From Chondrosia reniformis (Eukaryota; Porifera; Demospongiae; Chondrillida; Chondrillidae), in assembly GCA_947172415.1 (NCBI GenBank), contig OX359192.1, positions 64,501-128,500 of the forward strand: a DNA stretch of 64,000 bases, read 5' to 3'. The notes beneath the pieces were generated by a model that worked only from the letters and a program-made list of their open reading frames with translations, was not told the DNA's origin and searched no databases. Both the position numbers and the translations under genes were made by a program. Below are positions 1 through 18,100 of the stretch, piece by piece (the first letter of the stretch is position 1; each line of letters starts with the position of its first letter).

Positions 1-43
1 CCATTCTCACTCACACTTCTTCTCAGGACGCCATTTTCTTTAC

Positions 44-427
44 CTGATTTGTAGTTCTGCACCATTTCACTAATCGTTCTAAAACAATTTTTAGACAAGT
101 TATTGTCAAATGTCACATTTACAGTTAAAGAAATTCAAACCTGCGACTTTTCCCTTTCTTTGGTTTCGCTCCAAGTCCAGTCTGGCGGCTGATAGTTGGT
201 AACAGAGCCGTTTGACCTTGAAGCTGCTGCATAGTTTGCTCTGCGTGGTTGCCAAGTTCCCTTTGCGTCCGCTCAATGGCAGTATCTAACGCTCCAGTGT
301 CAACATTTTGTGAAGAAGATGCGTTTTGTATCTCATCACGAAGTCTTTTCAAATCCTTTTGTACTTTAGTAAAGACCGATTCGATCAACTCGGAATGGGT
401 AGCCATCTTTTTATTCAATATGTCCAT
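44..427 (-). CDS. Coiled-coil protein, 3' part cut by window edge
   Basis: The first exon (427 down to 141) encodes a Lys/Glu/Gln-rich, probably coiled-coil segment of about 95 residues that ends in a basic GKSRR stretch. An apparent donor (CGCAG|GTTTGA) at 140 leads through a 62-bp intron to a second short exon (78 down to 44, encoding TISEMVQNYKS). A GTAAAG donor follows at 43, so the gene continues off the left edge. If the splice is wrong, the frame simply stops at 125 after FEFL. Two ATGs lie close together (codons 1 and 8). The start is 58 bp from the AAGAB start on the other strand, so the two probably share a promoter. I do not recognise the family; the seen part contains no catalytic motif. 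Confidence 0.5.
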
Positions 428-485
428 GGCAACCCTTTACCTTTGCGTTTTCGAACTGACGTTTACGTTACTATTCGGTAGGAAG
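428..485. promoter_or_regulatory. Shared divergent promoter, coiled-coil gene / AAGAB
   Basis: Only 58 bp separate the two divergent start codons, so any core promoter must serve both directions or lie inside a 5' UTR or first exon. No TATA box is obvious. Confidence 0.45.
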
Positions 486-1560
486 ATGAACGTTGCTGCT
501 ATAGTTGATGTAGAGAATTACCTTGGAGATGCTTCTCAATGTCATTTAGCAAAACTACTGATAAAAGGTCGGTACAGTAATTAAGTAGAGTGTGGCAGTT
601 GTTGACTGGTTGCCGCTCCCTTAGAGTTGACTGGCGATGCAGATGATTGTCAATGGAGTATCGATAACAAGTATTACGAGGCCAGAGTGTCCTTGGATGT
701 GATAGCTGGCGGAGCCCAACTCTCTGAAAGGCACCAAGCGATAGTAATTGTTGCTTCAGAATTTAAAAAAGAAGATCTATTTGGCGCTGTAGAGGACTTT
801 TGGGTCAAGCATTGCAGTGGCAATGTCGCTCCCGAGATCCAACTCTTGGTCGAAGTAATCAGTCAAGAGGTGGTCTCTCATAACGAGTCAAAGAGGAAAC
901 GAATACTTGAGTGGTGCATTGATAAGGGATTTGAGCTGGTCACTTGGAAGATTGCTGGAAAGTCACATGATCAGTCACGTGACCCAGATGATGTTGATGG
1001 TATAGAGAGGATAAGAGATGCTCTCCAGGCCCACATGTGGCCAGAGATGTCCATGAAATCGGGAGGCACCCAGGAGAGGAAGACGGAGGCCGTCTGCAAA
1101 GAGGCAGTTCAAGTACCTCAGGAGCTCCTTACCAGTGAGTAGTTAACTGATCTCTTATTAATAAGAGCCCATGGGCCAATATACTGTACAGCATGTCAGT
1201 TGTAATACAAGTCATGTCACTCTCCATTAGATCCAATTATTGGTGACGTCCTTGAGAGTGATGTCCTTGAGAGTGATGTGTGTGGATCAGTTTGTCCAAA
1301 GGATGAGGAAGAAAAGGAGTTTGAGTCTTTTGAAAAACTCTTTTCACAATTAGCAAACATGAAAGGTATTTTTGTCACATGACCATCACATGCTCATCAC
1401 ATGACATTCCTGGCATGCAGAGAAGGCAGCCAAGCTTCCTCATGAAGAGAGACTAGAATATGCAGAAAAGGCAATGATGTCTTTTTGGAAGACAATGGGA
1501 GGTGACTTGGAGGAACTTGAAGATGATTCTTCTGACACAATTGACAAAGCAAGCGACTGA
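486..1560 (+). CDS. AAGAB: Alpha- and gamma-adaptin-binding protein p34
   Basis: AAGAB is a cytosolic chaperone-like factor that binds AP-1/AP-2 adaptor subunits during complex assembly. Four exons are inferred: 486 to about 567, 624-1134, 1231-1365 and 1421-1560. The family signature WSIDNKYYEA is followed by a GTPase-like fold region and ILEWCIDKGFELV. The C-terminal helix reads KAAKLPHEERLEYAEKAM then FWKTMGGDLEE, which is strongly diagnostic of AAGAB. The ATG at 486 (MNVAAIVDVENYLG) is the first in frame and sits at the divergent promoter. The exact end of exon 1 is the least certain boundary. Intron 3 (1366-1420, 55 bp) is largely built of TCACATGA motifs, and similar motifs lie in exon 2 near 965-980. 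Confidence 0.9.
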
Positions 1561-1768
1561 TTGTGCACTTTTAAATATTTTCTATTCTACTCAATATCTC
1601 AGTGTGGGGCACTGTGAGTGACATTTTATTTAGCATTCTCAATTATTAGCCATTCACTAGGCTACAGTAGGTCAACTACTTATAGATGCAATTCAAACTA
1701 TGAGTCGTACAACAACTGATCAATTAGTTTAAAAATAATGTACAAAAATTAAAAGGTTAGGACATACG
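1561..1768. other. Short convergent intergenic gap
   Basis: AT-rich sequence between the AAGAB stop and the stop codon of the opposite-strand gene. It should hold both 3' UTRs. No repeat or RNA gene is visible. Confidence 0.5.
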
Positions 1769-2986
1769 TTATGATAGCAGCTTTGGCATCTGCAACTTCT
1801 TGAAACGTTTAAGTAGGAGTGACTTGCTATCTTCCTACATAATGACACAAGTAGATGCATGTGACAAAATGTACAACTGGCAATGGGTGAATGAGCTATA
1901 TGTTTACCTTTGGTGACACTTCTGGGAGCATAGACACGGTTGTGTCAAACTTGGAGATACCTTTTGATCTTCTGAGTGGCACTCGAGGCTCCGTTTTTAC
2001 AAAACTCTTTTTTAGCTTTTTTTTTCCCTTTACGGACTTTCCTTTACTTCTCACTGCCTGGCCCTTCTCCACTGGAGTCACTGGATGGCCCTTCTCCACT
2101 GGAGTCACTGGATGGCCCTTCTCCACTGGAGTCACTGCCTGGCCCTTCTCCACTGGAGTCACTGCCTGGCCCTTCTCCACTGGAGTCACTTCTTGTAAAC
2201 TAGCACTAGTGTCATTTGATTCCAACTTGCAAGGAATTTCTTGTGATTGTGCAACGTCTTCCTTGGTAACCGTTTCCTCGGTAACCATCTCCTCTACCTC
2301 TGATGATGGTGAGGAAACTGTCAGAATGTCTTGGCGCACCTTCTTGAACTGAGAATTGCTGTTTTCCATAAACTGGATACATACATACATATACGTACAT
2401 ACATATCAACTACAGATGTGGTGTGCTCCAATTAGACTCTATCTACATACATCACTGATAGTCAAGCAGAACTTCTTTGTAGGAGAGCTTTTAAGGGAAG
2501 ATCTTTGGTTCGAGTCTTGTTCACTGTCGGAAGATAATTTCGAGTGTTTAGAAGTCACTCTTCCCTTCACCTTCTTCACCTTCTTCCGGAGCAGATACAG
2601 TCGGCCACTTTGCGGGCTTCTCTTTCTATACTTGCTTAGAGATACAGCTGAGTTCCTATGCGCTGACCTTTCCGGGCTGGACACTTCTGCCCTCCTGCGC
2701 GGCTCACTCTGGTCAAAGCGGATGGCAAAGGTTCTACAGTAATGCTGCAATTCCAATGAGTATAATGCCTTACCCGAATTTCCAAGTCTTTCTTCAGATC
2801 AGAATTCTCTTTTTGAAGTTCACTAATCTTTGAACTGAATATTTCGTTCTTTCTCGTCATAAGTTCAATCAGTATCGCATTGTACTCCCTCCTTTTGCTG
2901 CAAATCCATTCCAGTTTCTTGTAGTAAAGCAGCTGAATCGCACTAGAAGGCACGTCTGGTACTAGCGCCTCACTGTCTCCTTCCAT
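1769..2986 (-). CDS. Unrecognised protein: N-terminal coiled coil, basic C-terminus, coding minisatellite
   Basis: Exon 1 (2986 to 2774) encodes an acidic start and a helical, coiled-coil segment (SSKISELQKENSDLKKDL). A 65-bp intron follows, then exon 2 from 2708, rich in Ser, Arg and Lys (SPERSAHRNSAVSLSKYRKR). A further exon (about 2355 to 1909) holds five 9-residue repeats of the VTPVEKGQA type, then a Lys-rich stretch (SVKGKKKLKKS) and FDTTVSMLPEVSPK. A last small exon encodes KSLLLKRFKKLQMPKLLS and stops at 1769. The coiled coil followed by a basic tail is loosely reminiscent of chromosome-associated adaptors such as shugoshin, but I see no decisive motif and make no assignment. The start is 137 bp from the inferred CHD1 start. 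Confidence 0.6.
2053..2190 (-). repeat. 27-bp coding minisatellite (9-residue repeat)
   Basis: Five near-identical tandem copies of a 27-bp unit encode VTPVEKGQA or VTPVEKGHP on the minus strand. The unit is a multiple of three, so copy-number change keeps the reading frame. Confidence 0.9.
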
Positions 2987-3123
2987 GATCGCACAAATAC
3001 AAACGCAATTATCAGGTTTCCAAGTCCATAGATTAGCAAGGCGCCATTTTCACCACAAACATGGCCGTCAATTCCAACATGGCTGTCAACAAGCTCAACT
3101 GAACCCAAAAGTGCTGAGGAAGC
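2987..3123. promoter_or_regulatory. Divergent promoter, unrecognised gene / CHD1
   Basis: A 137-bp gap between divergent start codons. It contains a direct duplication around an ATGGC(C/T)GTCAA(T/C) motif (near 3062 and 3080). The ATGs inside those motifs open only a short frame and are not taken as the CHD1 start. Confidence 0.4.
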
Positions 3124-10524
<7,401 letters not shown>

Positions 10525-10722
10525 TTCCAAACTAATTATCCCTCATTGGTCAAATATATCATCACAAACATGACGTCTCTATCACTAATTGTCACCTTAA
10601 ACTATTATTGTCATGAATTATTTATGATTGACACTGCATTGTAGTTTTTATTGAAGAATCGCATCGTTTGCGTTGTTGTTTCGTTTATTTAAATAAACAG
10701 TACACGACTGACAGTGACGATC
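10525..10722. other. CHD1 3' region and TMC promoter
   Basis: A 198-bp intergenic gap. An AATAAA at 10692-10697 could serve CHD1, although it is only 26 bp before the next ATG. No other gene is visible. Confidence 0.4.
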
Positions 10723-13700
10723 ATGGAAATGGAGCTGACGGACGTAGAACGACCGGACAACGGCTCGTTTACTGGAGGTAATTAGAGAAGAAGGAGGTAG
10801 CGTAACAAATGATATAAGAATAATGTCTGTCTACCAATTAGAGGAACGTGTGCCGGGGGACTTTGTACTAGAGAATATTGAAGCTATAGAGGATGATGAT
10901 GCGTTTGGAGACGATGGTACAGTCACTGTGTACATTATGAAGGACCAACTCTTTGTTTCTTTGTGTCTGATCGCGTGTTGAAGGCTGACGGTTTGTCTGT
11001 TTACAGGGTTCGCGGATCCGAGAGGTTCGGTAGGTGAGCCACGCCCCCGGATCAATACAGCAGAAACAGACAATTCGGAGGCCGCCCTCTTCTCCGATCT
11101 GCCCTCGTACCAGTATGCAGCCAACTCAATCGAGCGAAAGAGCATTGTATTTCGAAATCAGAAGCGGAACAGCGTGGCTCCGGCAGACACGGAGTGGACT
11201 GAGAACGGTGAGGGGAGGGCAACGGAAGGCGAAGGTCGGTCGACGAGAGCCCGCTTCATATCTCGGTCCTTCTCGGATCGACGTAACAGGAACCGCGTAC
11301 GCTTTGCTGAAGCGCCTTTGAGGCGAACGTCATCATTTCCAGAGCAAATAGACTCGCTTGATGTGGAAATTAACATATTTGACAACCTTCACGAGACCGG
11401 CCGAACCTCTACCCTACCCCTGGCCACTAGGATAGACTGCAGGTAAGTGTCACCCCACCCCCCACCCCTCGGGGAATGTTTTGCTCACATGCTCAGAAGA
11501 ATGCATGTTCATGCCTTTATATGTAAGTGAGCTATATCTCTGTTGTTATGAACCTCTCCCTGCCCCACTGTTGCTAGGCGACATGCAGAATTTAAGGTGC
11601 CCCAGCAAGCTAGAGTGCCATGTTGGGGAAACTTTAGAGATATCGTAAGTTTGTTTGACTCAATTAACATTACAAATGCTCTTTGATTAGTGTAAACACA
11701 CTCTGTAGTACTGGCCTAAGGTGACAAGTAGGCTCAAAGGACTGTTGTCATGGCAACTGTGGTCCTATCATCTGAAGGTTGTTGAAGGTAAAATAGCTTT
11801 TTATTTGTAGCCCGGTCCTCTTATGTTGGCTTCTTATATACGTATGACTTCATCCTTAGGTCGCTTTGGAACTGCTGTAGTGTCGTACTTTGTCTTCCTC
11901 AAGTACCTCTTTTTAATGAACCTTCTGATGTTCCTGATATGGACTTGCTTTGTGAGTGTTCCCCACTTTATCTGGCGAGGCTCACCCTCGGGAGTGACAG
12001 CTTATGAGAACAGTACAACCTCACAACTGACATGCCTCCTAGGACTGGACCAGTTGCCAGGCAACACAAGCTGTACCAGTTACTGTGGAGGGATCCATGT
12101 GGTATCTGACTGTCCTCAGAACACGAGCACGTTTCCCTCCTCTGACTGCAGTGTGGTGGATGGTGCAGTCTTCTGGACAAGTGGCACGGCTAAGAGTGTA
12201 CAAGTTGAGAGTGTCACTTGTCTGAACAGCACTGAATACTGTTTGTGTCGCAGTGTGCCAGTCGCAGCCACTGAGTGGTACCAGCACATAATTGATTTTA
12301 TCACTGGACAAGGACTGTTCAATACAACTGTTCTATTTATTGGCCAGTACCACAATGGAAGAATTAATGAGGTTTATGACATGCCCGTGGCATACCTGTT
12401 GACTGCTGGATGGCTGTACGTCCTCAGCATTACGATCATAGTGTGGAGGTACTGTAATCTTGGAGACTGCGTGTGTGGTGTAGTGTTTCAATTCCCAATT
12501 TACATATTTAGAATGGGAGTGGCATTTGGAGACAGCTACACCAGACTAGTGTATGGCTCAAAGATAGACTATTGTAACAAGGTATTCACAGCCTGGGACT
12601 TTAATGTGACTGACAGAAAGGCAAGTAGGCTGAAGCGAGAAGCCATCAAAACTGAGTTGCAGGTAAGACAGCCCTTGACGCACATGGCACATCTTCAACT
12701 TCTGCGCTCTCATTCTAAAGGAAACTTTGATAGACCAACAAAGGAAAGAAGAAAAAAGGTCTTGCAAAGATCTGGCGATTGTCATCCTGATAAGGATATT
12801 CAGCAATATATTTGTTCTGGCTACACTGGCCGGAGGAGGAGCTGCCATCTACTATGCAGTGCAGTACAGCACAGAACAGCGGTTTAATATAGTCAGCTAT
12901 TGACATCACATGACTGTCACATGACTGTCACATGATTCTCTAATCATATTCATGTAGGAGGCAATTAATACAACCATTAATCTGGCTGGTCTGGTATCTC
13001 CTATTGTCATTTCCATATTGAACATTTCACTTCCAAAGATTTACTACCTGCTCGCACACTATGAGCATTACAAGACCAAAAGTGGCATCATCAAAGTGAC
13101 CCTTTTTAGGTACAGTCTCGTTAGTAAGACCTAGGGACACACCCACCCAGCTAGGGACACACCCACCCAGCTAAGGACACACCCACCCAGCTAAGGACAC
13201 ACCCACCCAGCTAGGGACACACCCACCCAGCTAGGGACACACCCACCCAGCTAGGGACACACCCACCCAGCTAGGGACACACCCACCCAACTGAGGACAC
13301 ACCCATCCAATTAGGGACACACCCACCCAGCTAGGGACACACCCACCCAACTGAGGACACACCCATCCAATTAGGGATACACCCACCTGCCTAGTTTATA
13401 TGATCCCTTATTGTCTCTTATTAGAGCTATTGTTGTCCGTTTGGCCTCTCTGATGGTTCTTGTGGCTTCCCTCTTCTCCCAGCTGCGCTGCACTCAGCCA
13501 GCCTCTTCAGGTGACGTCTGCACTGCAGCAGGAGCACTACTGGAGGGCGACATTGACAGTGACCACGTGTGTACTCAGGTGAGACAGCCCATTGCACAAT
13601 AACATGTTTCCATGGCAACTGCAACACATTTTGTGGTAACTACAGCAATTTGTCTAACTTGTGTTTTTTATGCTTAATGTCTGATATTGTTTCCATGGTA

Positions 13701-15042
13701 ACAGTGTTGGGAGACCTTGGTTGGTCAAGAGTTGTACTCTCAAGCAGTCTTCACTCTTGCACTGAATGTACTGAGCACCATAGCGGCAGATAGTGCTAAA
13801 AAGTGAGCATCAAAGTGCCATGGTCATGTGACAGTCACGTGACATCCATTTCATTTAGGTTGTTAAGCTTATTCTTAAACTCCAAGTGTATTGTGAGGCT
13901 TCTGAAAGGAAAGAGATTTGGCGACAAGATCCCACTTGAGTTTGACATTCCCACAAGCATTTTGGATGTCATCTATGCTCAAGCTCTGTTTTGGTAAGCG
14001 ACATGGGCCAGGATATATTGACAGTCACTTGATTGCACCTCATCTCTACAGGTTGGGCTTCTTCTTCTCTCCATTCCTACCCTTCATCACAACTGTTCAT
14101 TTCCTGATACTTTTTTATGTCAAAAGAGTAAGTCCCTGCCATTAGCACCTCCTACCTACATATTATTCCTTGCCCTTGCCCTCTGGCAGTATTCAGTCAC
14201 TATCAACCTCAAGCCTTGGCAGGAGGGACAGTACCGAGCTGCCAGAACCAACTTCACTTACCTCCTCCTGCTCCTGTTGACTCTATTGGCAGCTATGGTA
14301 CCAGTTGGGTTTGCCATTGGACAGTGAGTGTTCTGCTACGCTTGTGTCAAAGCACATTATCAGTCTCTGTAAATCTACTCCACAGGCTAACACCAAGTCA
14401 GACATGTGGTCCCTTTAGGTAAAGAGTTCCTAGCCACACCCACCATCATATGACCACACCCACCATCCGATGACCACACCCACCTTCCTATGACCACACC
14501 CACACTATTACCTTTACTGTAGGAATCAAGCTTTCTTATACTCCATTATTGAGGATCGTATTGATGAACTTGCATGTGAAGCGAGAGCAGCTACTGGCTT
14601 CCTCACTTCACTCGGATTTATTATTCCTCTCATTATGTTCTTTATGTAAGTCACAATCTGTTTTGTCAGACAGCACTTCAGACCAGTCTCTCCTGTCTCC
14701 CCAACTCTCCTCTGTCTATGGTGTAGGATGTCCTCCTTTGGTCTAGCTCTGGTAGCACGTTCAAGAGGCAAGTCAATCAAATTGTTGGAAAAACAGCTTA
14801 GCCTCGTAAGTACATGTCAATACACATGTACACAGATATGCAAGATGATCATGTGACCATCATGTGACACATGTTGTTCACAGGAGAGCAGCAATGCAAA
14901 CTACTTAATGGGCAAGCTGTTTGGGGAGGAGGAGCCACGAGCTACTGATTCTGTATTCACAATTTTGCGAAAAAAGAGTGCAAAATCTGGCATGTCAAAA
15001 GCTAGGCAACATGCTCCACAAAGAAACCATGGCAACCACTAG
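10723..15042 (+). CDS. Transmembrane channel-like (TMC) protein
   Basis: TMC proteins are multi-pass membrane proteins related to anoctamins; some form mechanotransduction pores. The start MEMELTDVERPD is joined over a short intron (GGAG|GTAATT to ATTAG) to acidic and then Arg/Ser-rich cytosolic sequence. Membrane segments begin near 11860 (LKYLFLMNLLMFLIW). A Cys-rich extracellular loop follows, then DLAIVILIRIFSNIF, LVSPIVISILNISLPKIYYL, and the TMC hallmark CWETLVGQELY (13705-13737). The remaining helices include FWLGFFFSPFLPFI and FTYLLLLLLTLLAAMVPVGF. The protein ends HAPQRNHGNH*. Exons join in phase throughout. The acceptor before CWET lies inside a GTTTCCATGGTAAC palindrome. Subfamily (TMC1-3, 4-8) cannot be decided by eye. 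It runs tail-to-tail into the SLC12 gene, 139 bp apart. Confidence 0.9.
13125..13395. repeat. 20-bp minisatellite in TMC intron
   Basis: About 13 copies of a 20-bp unit (AGCTAGGGACACACCCACCC) with a few variants, between the exon ending GIIKVTLFR and the exon starting AIVVRLASL. Confidence 0.9.
14425..14510. repeat. Short 20-bp tandem repeat in TMC intron
   Basis: About four copies of a unit containing CCACACCCACCATCATATGA. It is intronic, just upstream of the exon encoding NQAFLYSIIEDRIDE. Confidence 0.8.
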
Positions 15043-15181
15043 CCACACCCCCTTAGTCAGATCTAACCATGTATTCGTCAAACTTCAACTTACGTAGTGT
15101 ACAGAGAGTGCTATATATGTATACTTTATTATGTACAAAGAGAAGCTTTAACAATAATTTATGAACAAGGAATGTACAGTG

Positions 15182-18100
15182 TTAGGCATAGAAGGTGAGG
15201 ACACTCTGTTGGTTGCCTCTCATCATCATGACTGGAGGTAGGCCGGCCGACATCACATCCAACCAGCTCATGTACTGGTGGGCAGAGCTGGAGGTCTTCT
15301 GTGGAACAGACATTGTACTGCAAGGACAAACAATGGTGAGACAGGAGTGTGGGACAGGTGCAGAGAGGTGGGACAGGAGTGTGGGACAGGTGCAGAGAGG
15401 TGGGACAGGAGTGTGGGACAGGTGCAGAGAGGTGGGACAGGAGTGTGGGACAGGTGCAGAGAGGTGGGACAGGAGTGTGGGACAGGTGCAGAGAGGTGGG
15501 ACAGGAGTGTGGGACAGGTGCAGAGAGGTGGGACAGGAGTGTGGGGCAGGTGGGGCAGGTGGGGAGAGGTGGGGTAGGTGGGGAGAGGTGGGGTAGGTGG
15601 GGCAGGTGGGGCAGGTGGGGAGAGGTGGGGTAGGTGGGGCAGGTGGGGCAGGTGGGGAGAGGTGGGGCAGGTGGGGCAGGTGGGGAGAGGTGGGGAGAGG
15701 TGGGGTAGGTGGGGCAGGTGGGGCAGGTGGGGCAGGTGGGGAGAGGTGGGGCAGGTGGGGCAGGTGGGGAGAGGTGGGGTAGGTGGGGCAGGTGGGGCAG
15801 GTGGGGAGAGGTGGGGTAGGTGGGGCAGGTGGGGCAGGTGGGGCAGGTGGGGAGAGGTGGGGCAGGTGGGGCAGGTGGGAGAGGTGGGGCAGGTGGGGAG
15901 AGGTGGGGCAGGTGGGGCAGGTGGGGCAGGTGGGGAGAGGTGGATTACTCACACAACAATAAGTGTTGCTTCACTACTTCTTTCTCTCAAAATCTCTCCA
16001 AGTCGAATGTGGCGTAATGTCTGGGTATAATATACGTAAAATATGTAAGCAGTAACCATGGCAACCACTTATATACTAGTCTTGTATGCTATACTTTAGG
16101 ATGAAGTTTTCCAGAAATGGTAGCTCCGAGACTCTTCAAGTAAGTACTCTTGTATTTATCAATGTTCTCTTGGGATGGTCTACCTACGTTGTCAATTTCT
16201 TCAACAGTCGAATAATCAATTCTGAATTTGTGCAACATTGATGTCATCCTACATAAAGCAAAAGATGTTGCTAAGCAACAAACTACACATATATACAGTA
16301 TACCAACCTTAGAGTAGCACTGTCAATGTGATTTGGGGAGTTGACAGTGAATATTCTCAATTTACACTTTTTCCACTTTGAGTTTTGCAGAAGAAGATAT
16401 GGCAGCAGCAGGCACAGACCTACGACAGGAAACCAATAGTAGCACCAGGGGTTAGAGTTTAAAGGCTTAATACCTACCTCCATCATCATAGAGCCAGTAG
16501 ACATCAATATGGCCGCTCCCCTGGTTGTGTGAGAACCGTGAAGGCATGGTGACCACTCCAAACTTGTCCACAGAAGCTGTTACTGACTGCGGCCTCTCCT
16601 CAATACTGTCAAACTGCACCTCTCCCTGCTCTATAGCAGCAGCGTAGCTGTCCACAGTCTCAGTGACGTCCATCACATCCAGCACCGGTGGAGGAGGTCG
16701 CTTGTGGAAGACTGACACCTCCATGTCGGGATAGAGCTCAGCTCTTTGGTCCGAGGATCTCTGAAGGGAGGCTCCACTTCCCTGCCGAGGCAGGGATGGA
16801 GGGTTATCCTCAAACACGCTACCCAACAGGGGCTGACTCTCAAAGTGTTTCTGAGAGCTGTTACTAAGGTAACGGGGAGTGAGGGTGACAGGTGAAGAGA
16901 CGTTCTTGGATTTTTCACTTTCAGTGGTGTCAAACCCAGCCCTCAACCTGAAAACGACCACGCCCATTTGGCACTCAAAGGCATCCTGAATAACCTGGAC
17001 GTACTCCTCCACCTCATATATGGGGCAGTCAGCCCAGTCATTCTTGTAACCAATGACAACGGTGTTGGGTGACAGCTTGCCAAGGCCAGTGGTCTGGAAG
17101 AGTGCCCTACATCCAACACTCAGCTGTGAGGAGAGAATGCTCTTGTAGAATGCCTTTATCTTTTGCTGGTGCAGCCATTTTGATTGCAAAGCTTTAATCT
17201 TGCTCTGCTGTTCGCTGCCGATTTCATTCTACAGTTACAAGCAAATGCAAGTAACTTGACACAATGTATTTCTACATCACGGGTAATGCTTTGAGTGGCA
17301 AATATATCGTTTTGTTGCAGAAATGACTTACTTTAAGTACATCTCCAAAAATGAGTACTCCTGCATTTCCAATAACTTGACTACAAAATGTTACTAGATC
17401 AGGACGGGATGATGGTCGCCCTGACAACACCAGGAGGTGTGGCCTGCAGGTCACATGACACTATTCATTCAATACACAAGAACCAGCACAACTGCACAAA
17501 CCTGTAGTTTTTAATGTGCCCAGCAGATGAGTCCAGCTTCTTGAGGCTCAGCATGGCGTGCATGTACCAGAAGGCCTGTCCGCTGGAGCCCCAGTTGATG
17601 TCCGGCTTCTTGTAGGCCACATAGGCATAGAGAGCAAGTATCAAGACAATTGTTATCAGTGCTGTCCACCATTTTATGATAAACATAATGACGAAACACA
17701 ACAGAGATGTGTACAGGGCCACCCATTTGTTGTAAAACTTGAAAGATGGCCGCCATCCTGGAGAGACAATTGGGAGCATTTGACACACTTAATCAATGAT
17801 GGGGTCACTTGGCTTACCCAAGACACGCCCTAATGACACACCCACTTACCTGGAGACTTGGAAAAGGATGCTTGAAAACAGGAGTAGTTGATGAGAGTGT
17901 ACGCAGCCAGGAAGAAGTTTGAGATGATTGGGGCAATATCATTTAGCCTACCTGTAATGCCATACCAACATACTATATACACTGTAACCATGGCAACACA
18001 CAAAGTATACATACCTATTAATACAAAGCCTAAAGCAATGACAAATGTTAAAAAGTATCCTCGAATTGGTTCCCTTCCGGATCGACCTCCTTCTTTAGCA

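Noticed and set aside
3062-3110. ATGGCCGTC/ATGGCTGTC as CHD1 start
   Set aside because: The frame closes after a few codons. The ATG at 3124 with a GTAAGC donor joins in phase to the long exon.
15182-16030. Long Gly/Trp/Arg- and Pro/Cys-rich open frames over the G-rich arrays
   Set aside because: These are repeat artefacts. Only the last codons ([13 protein letters not shown]... to FYA) belong to the SLC12 gene.
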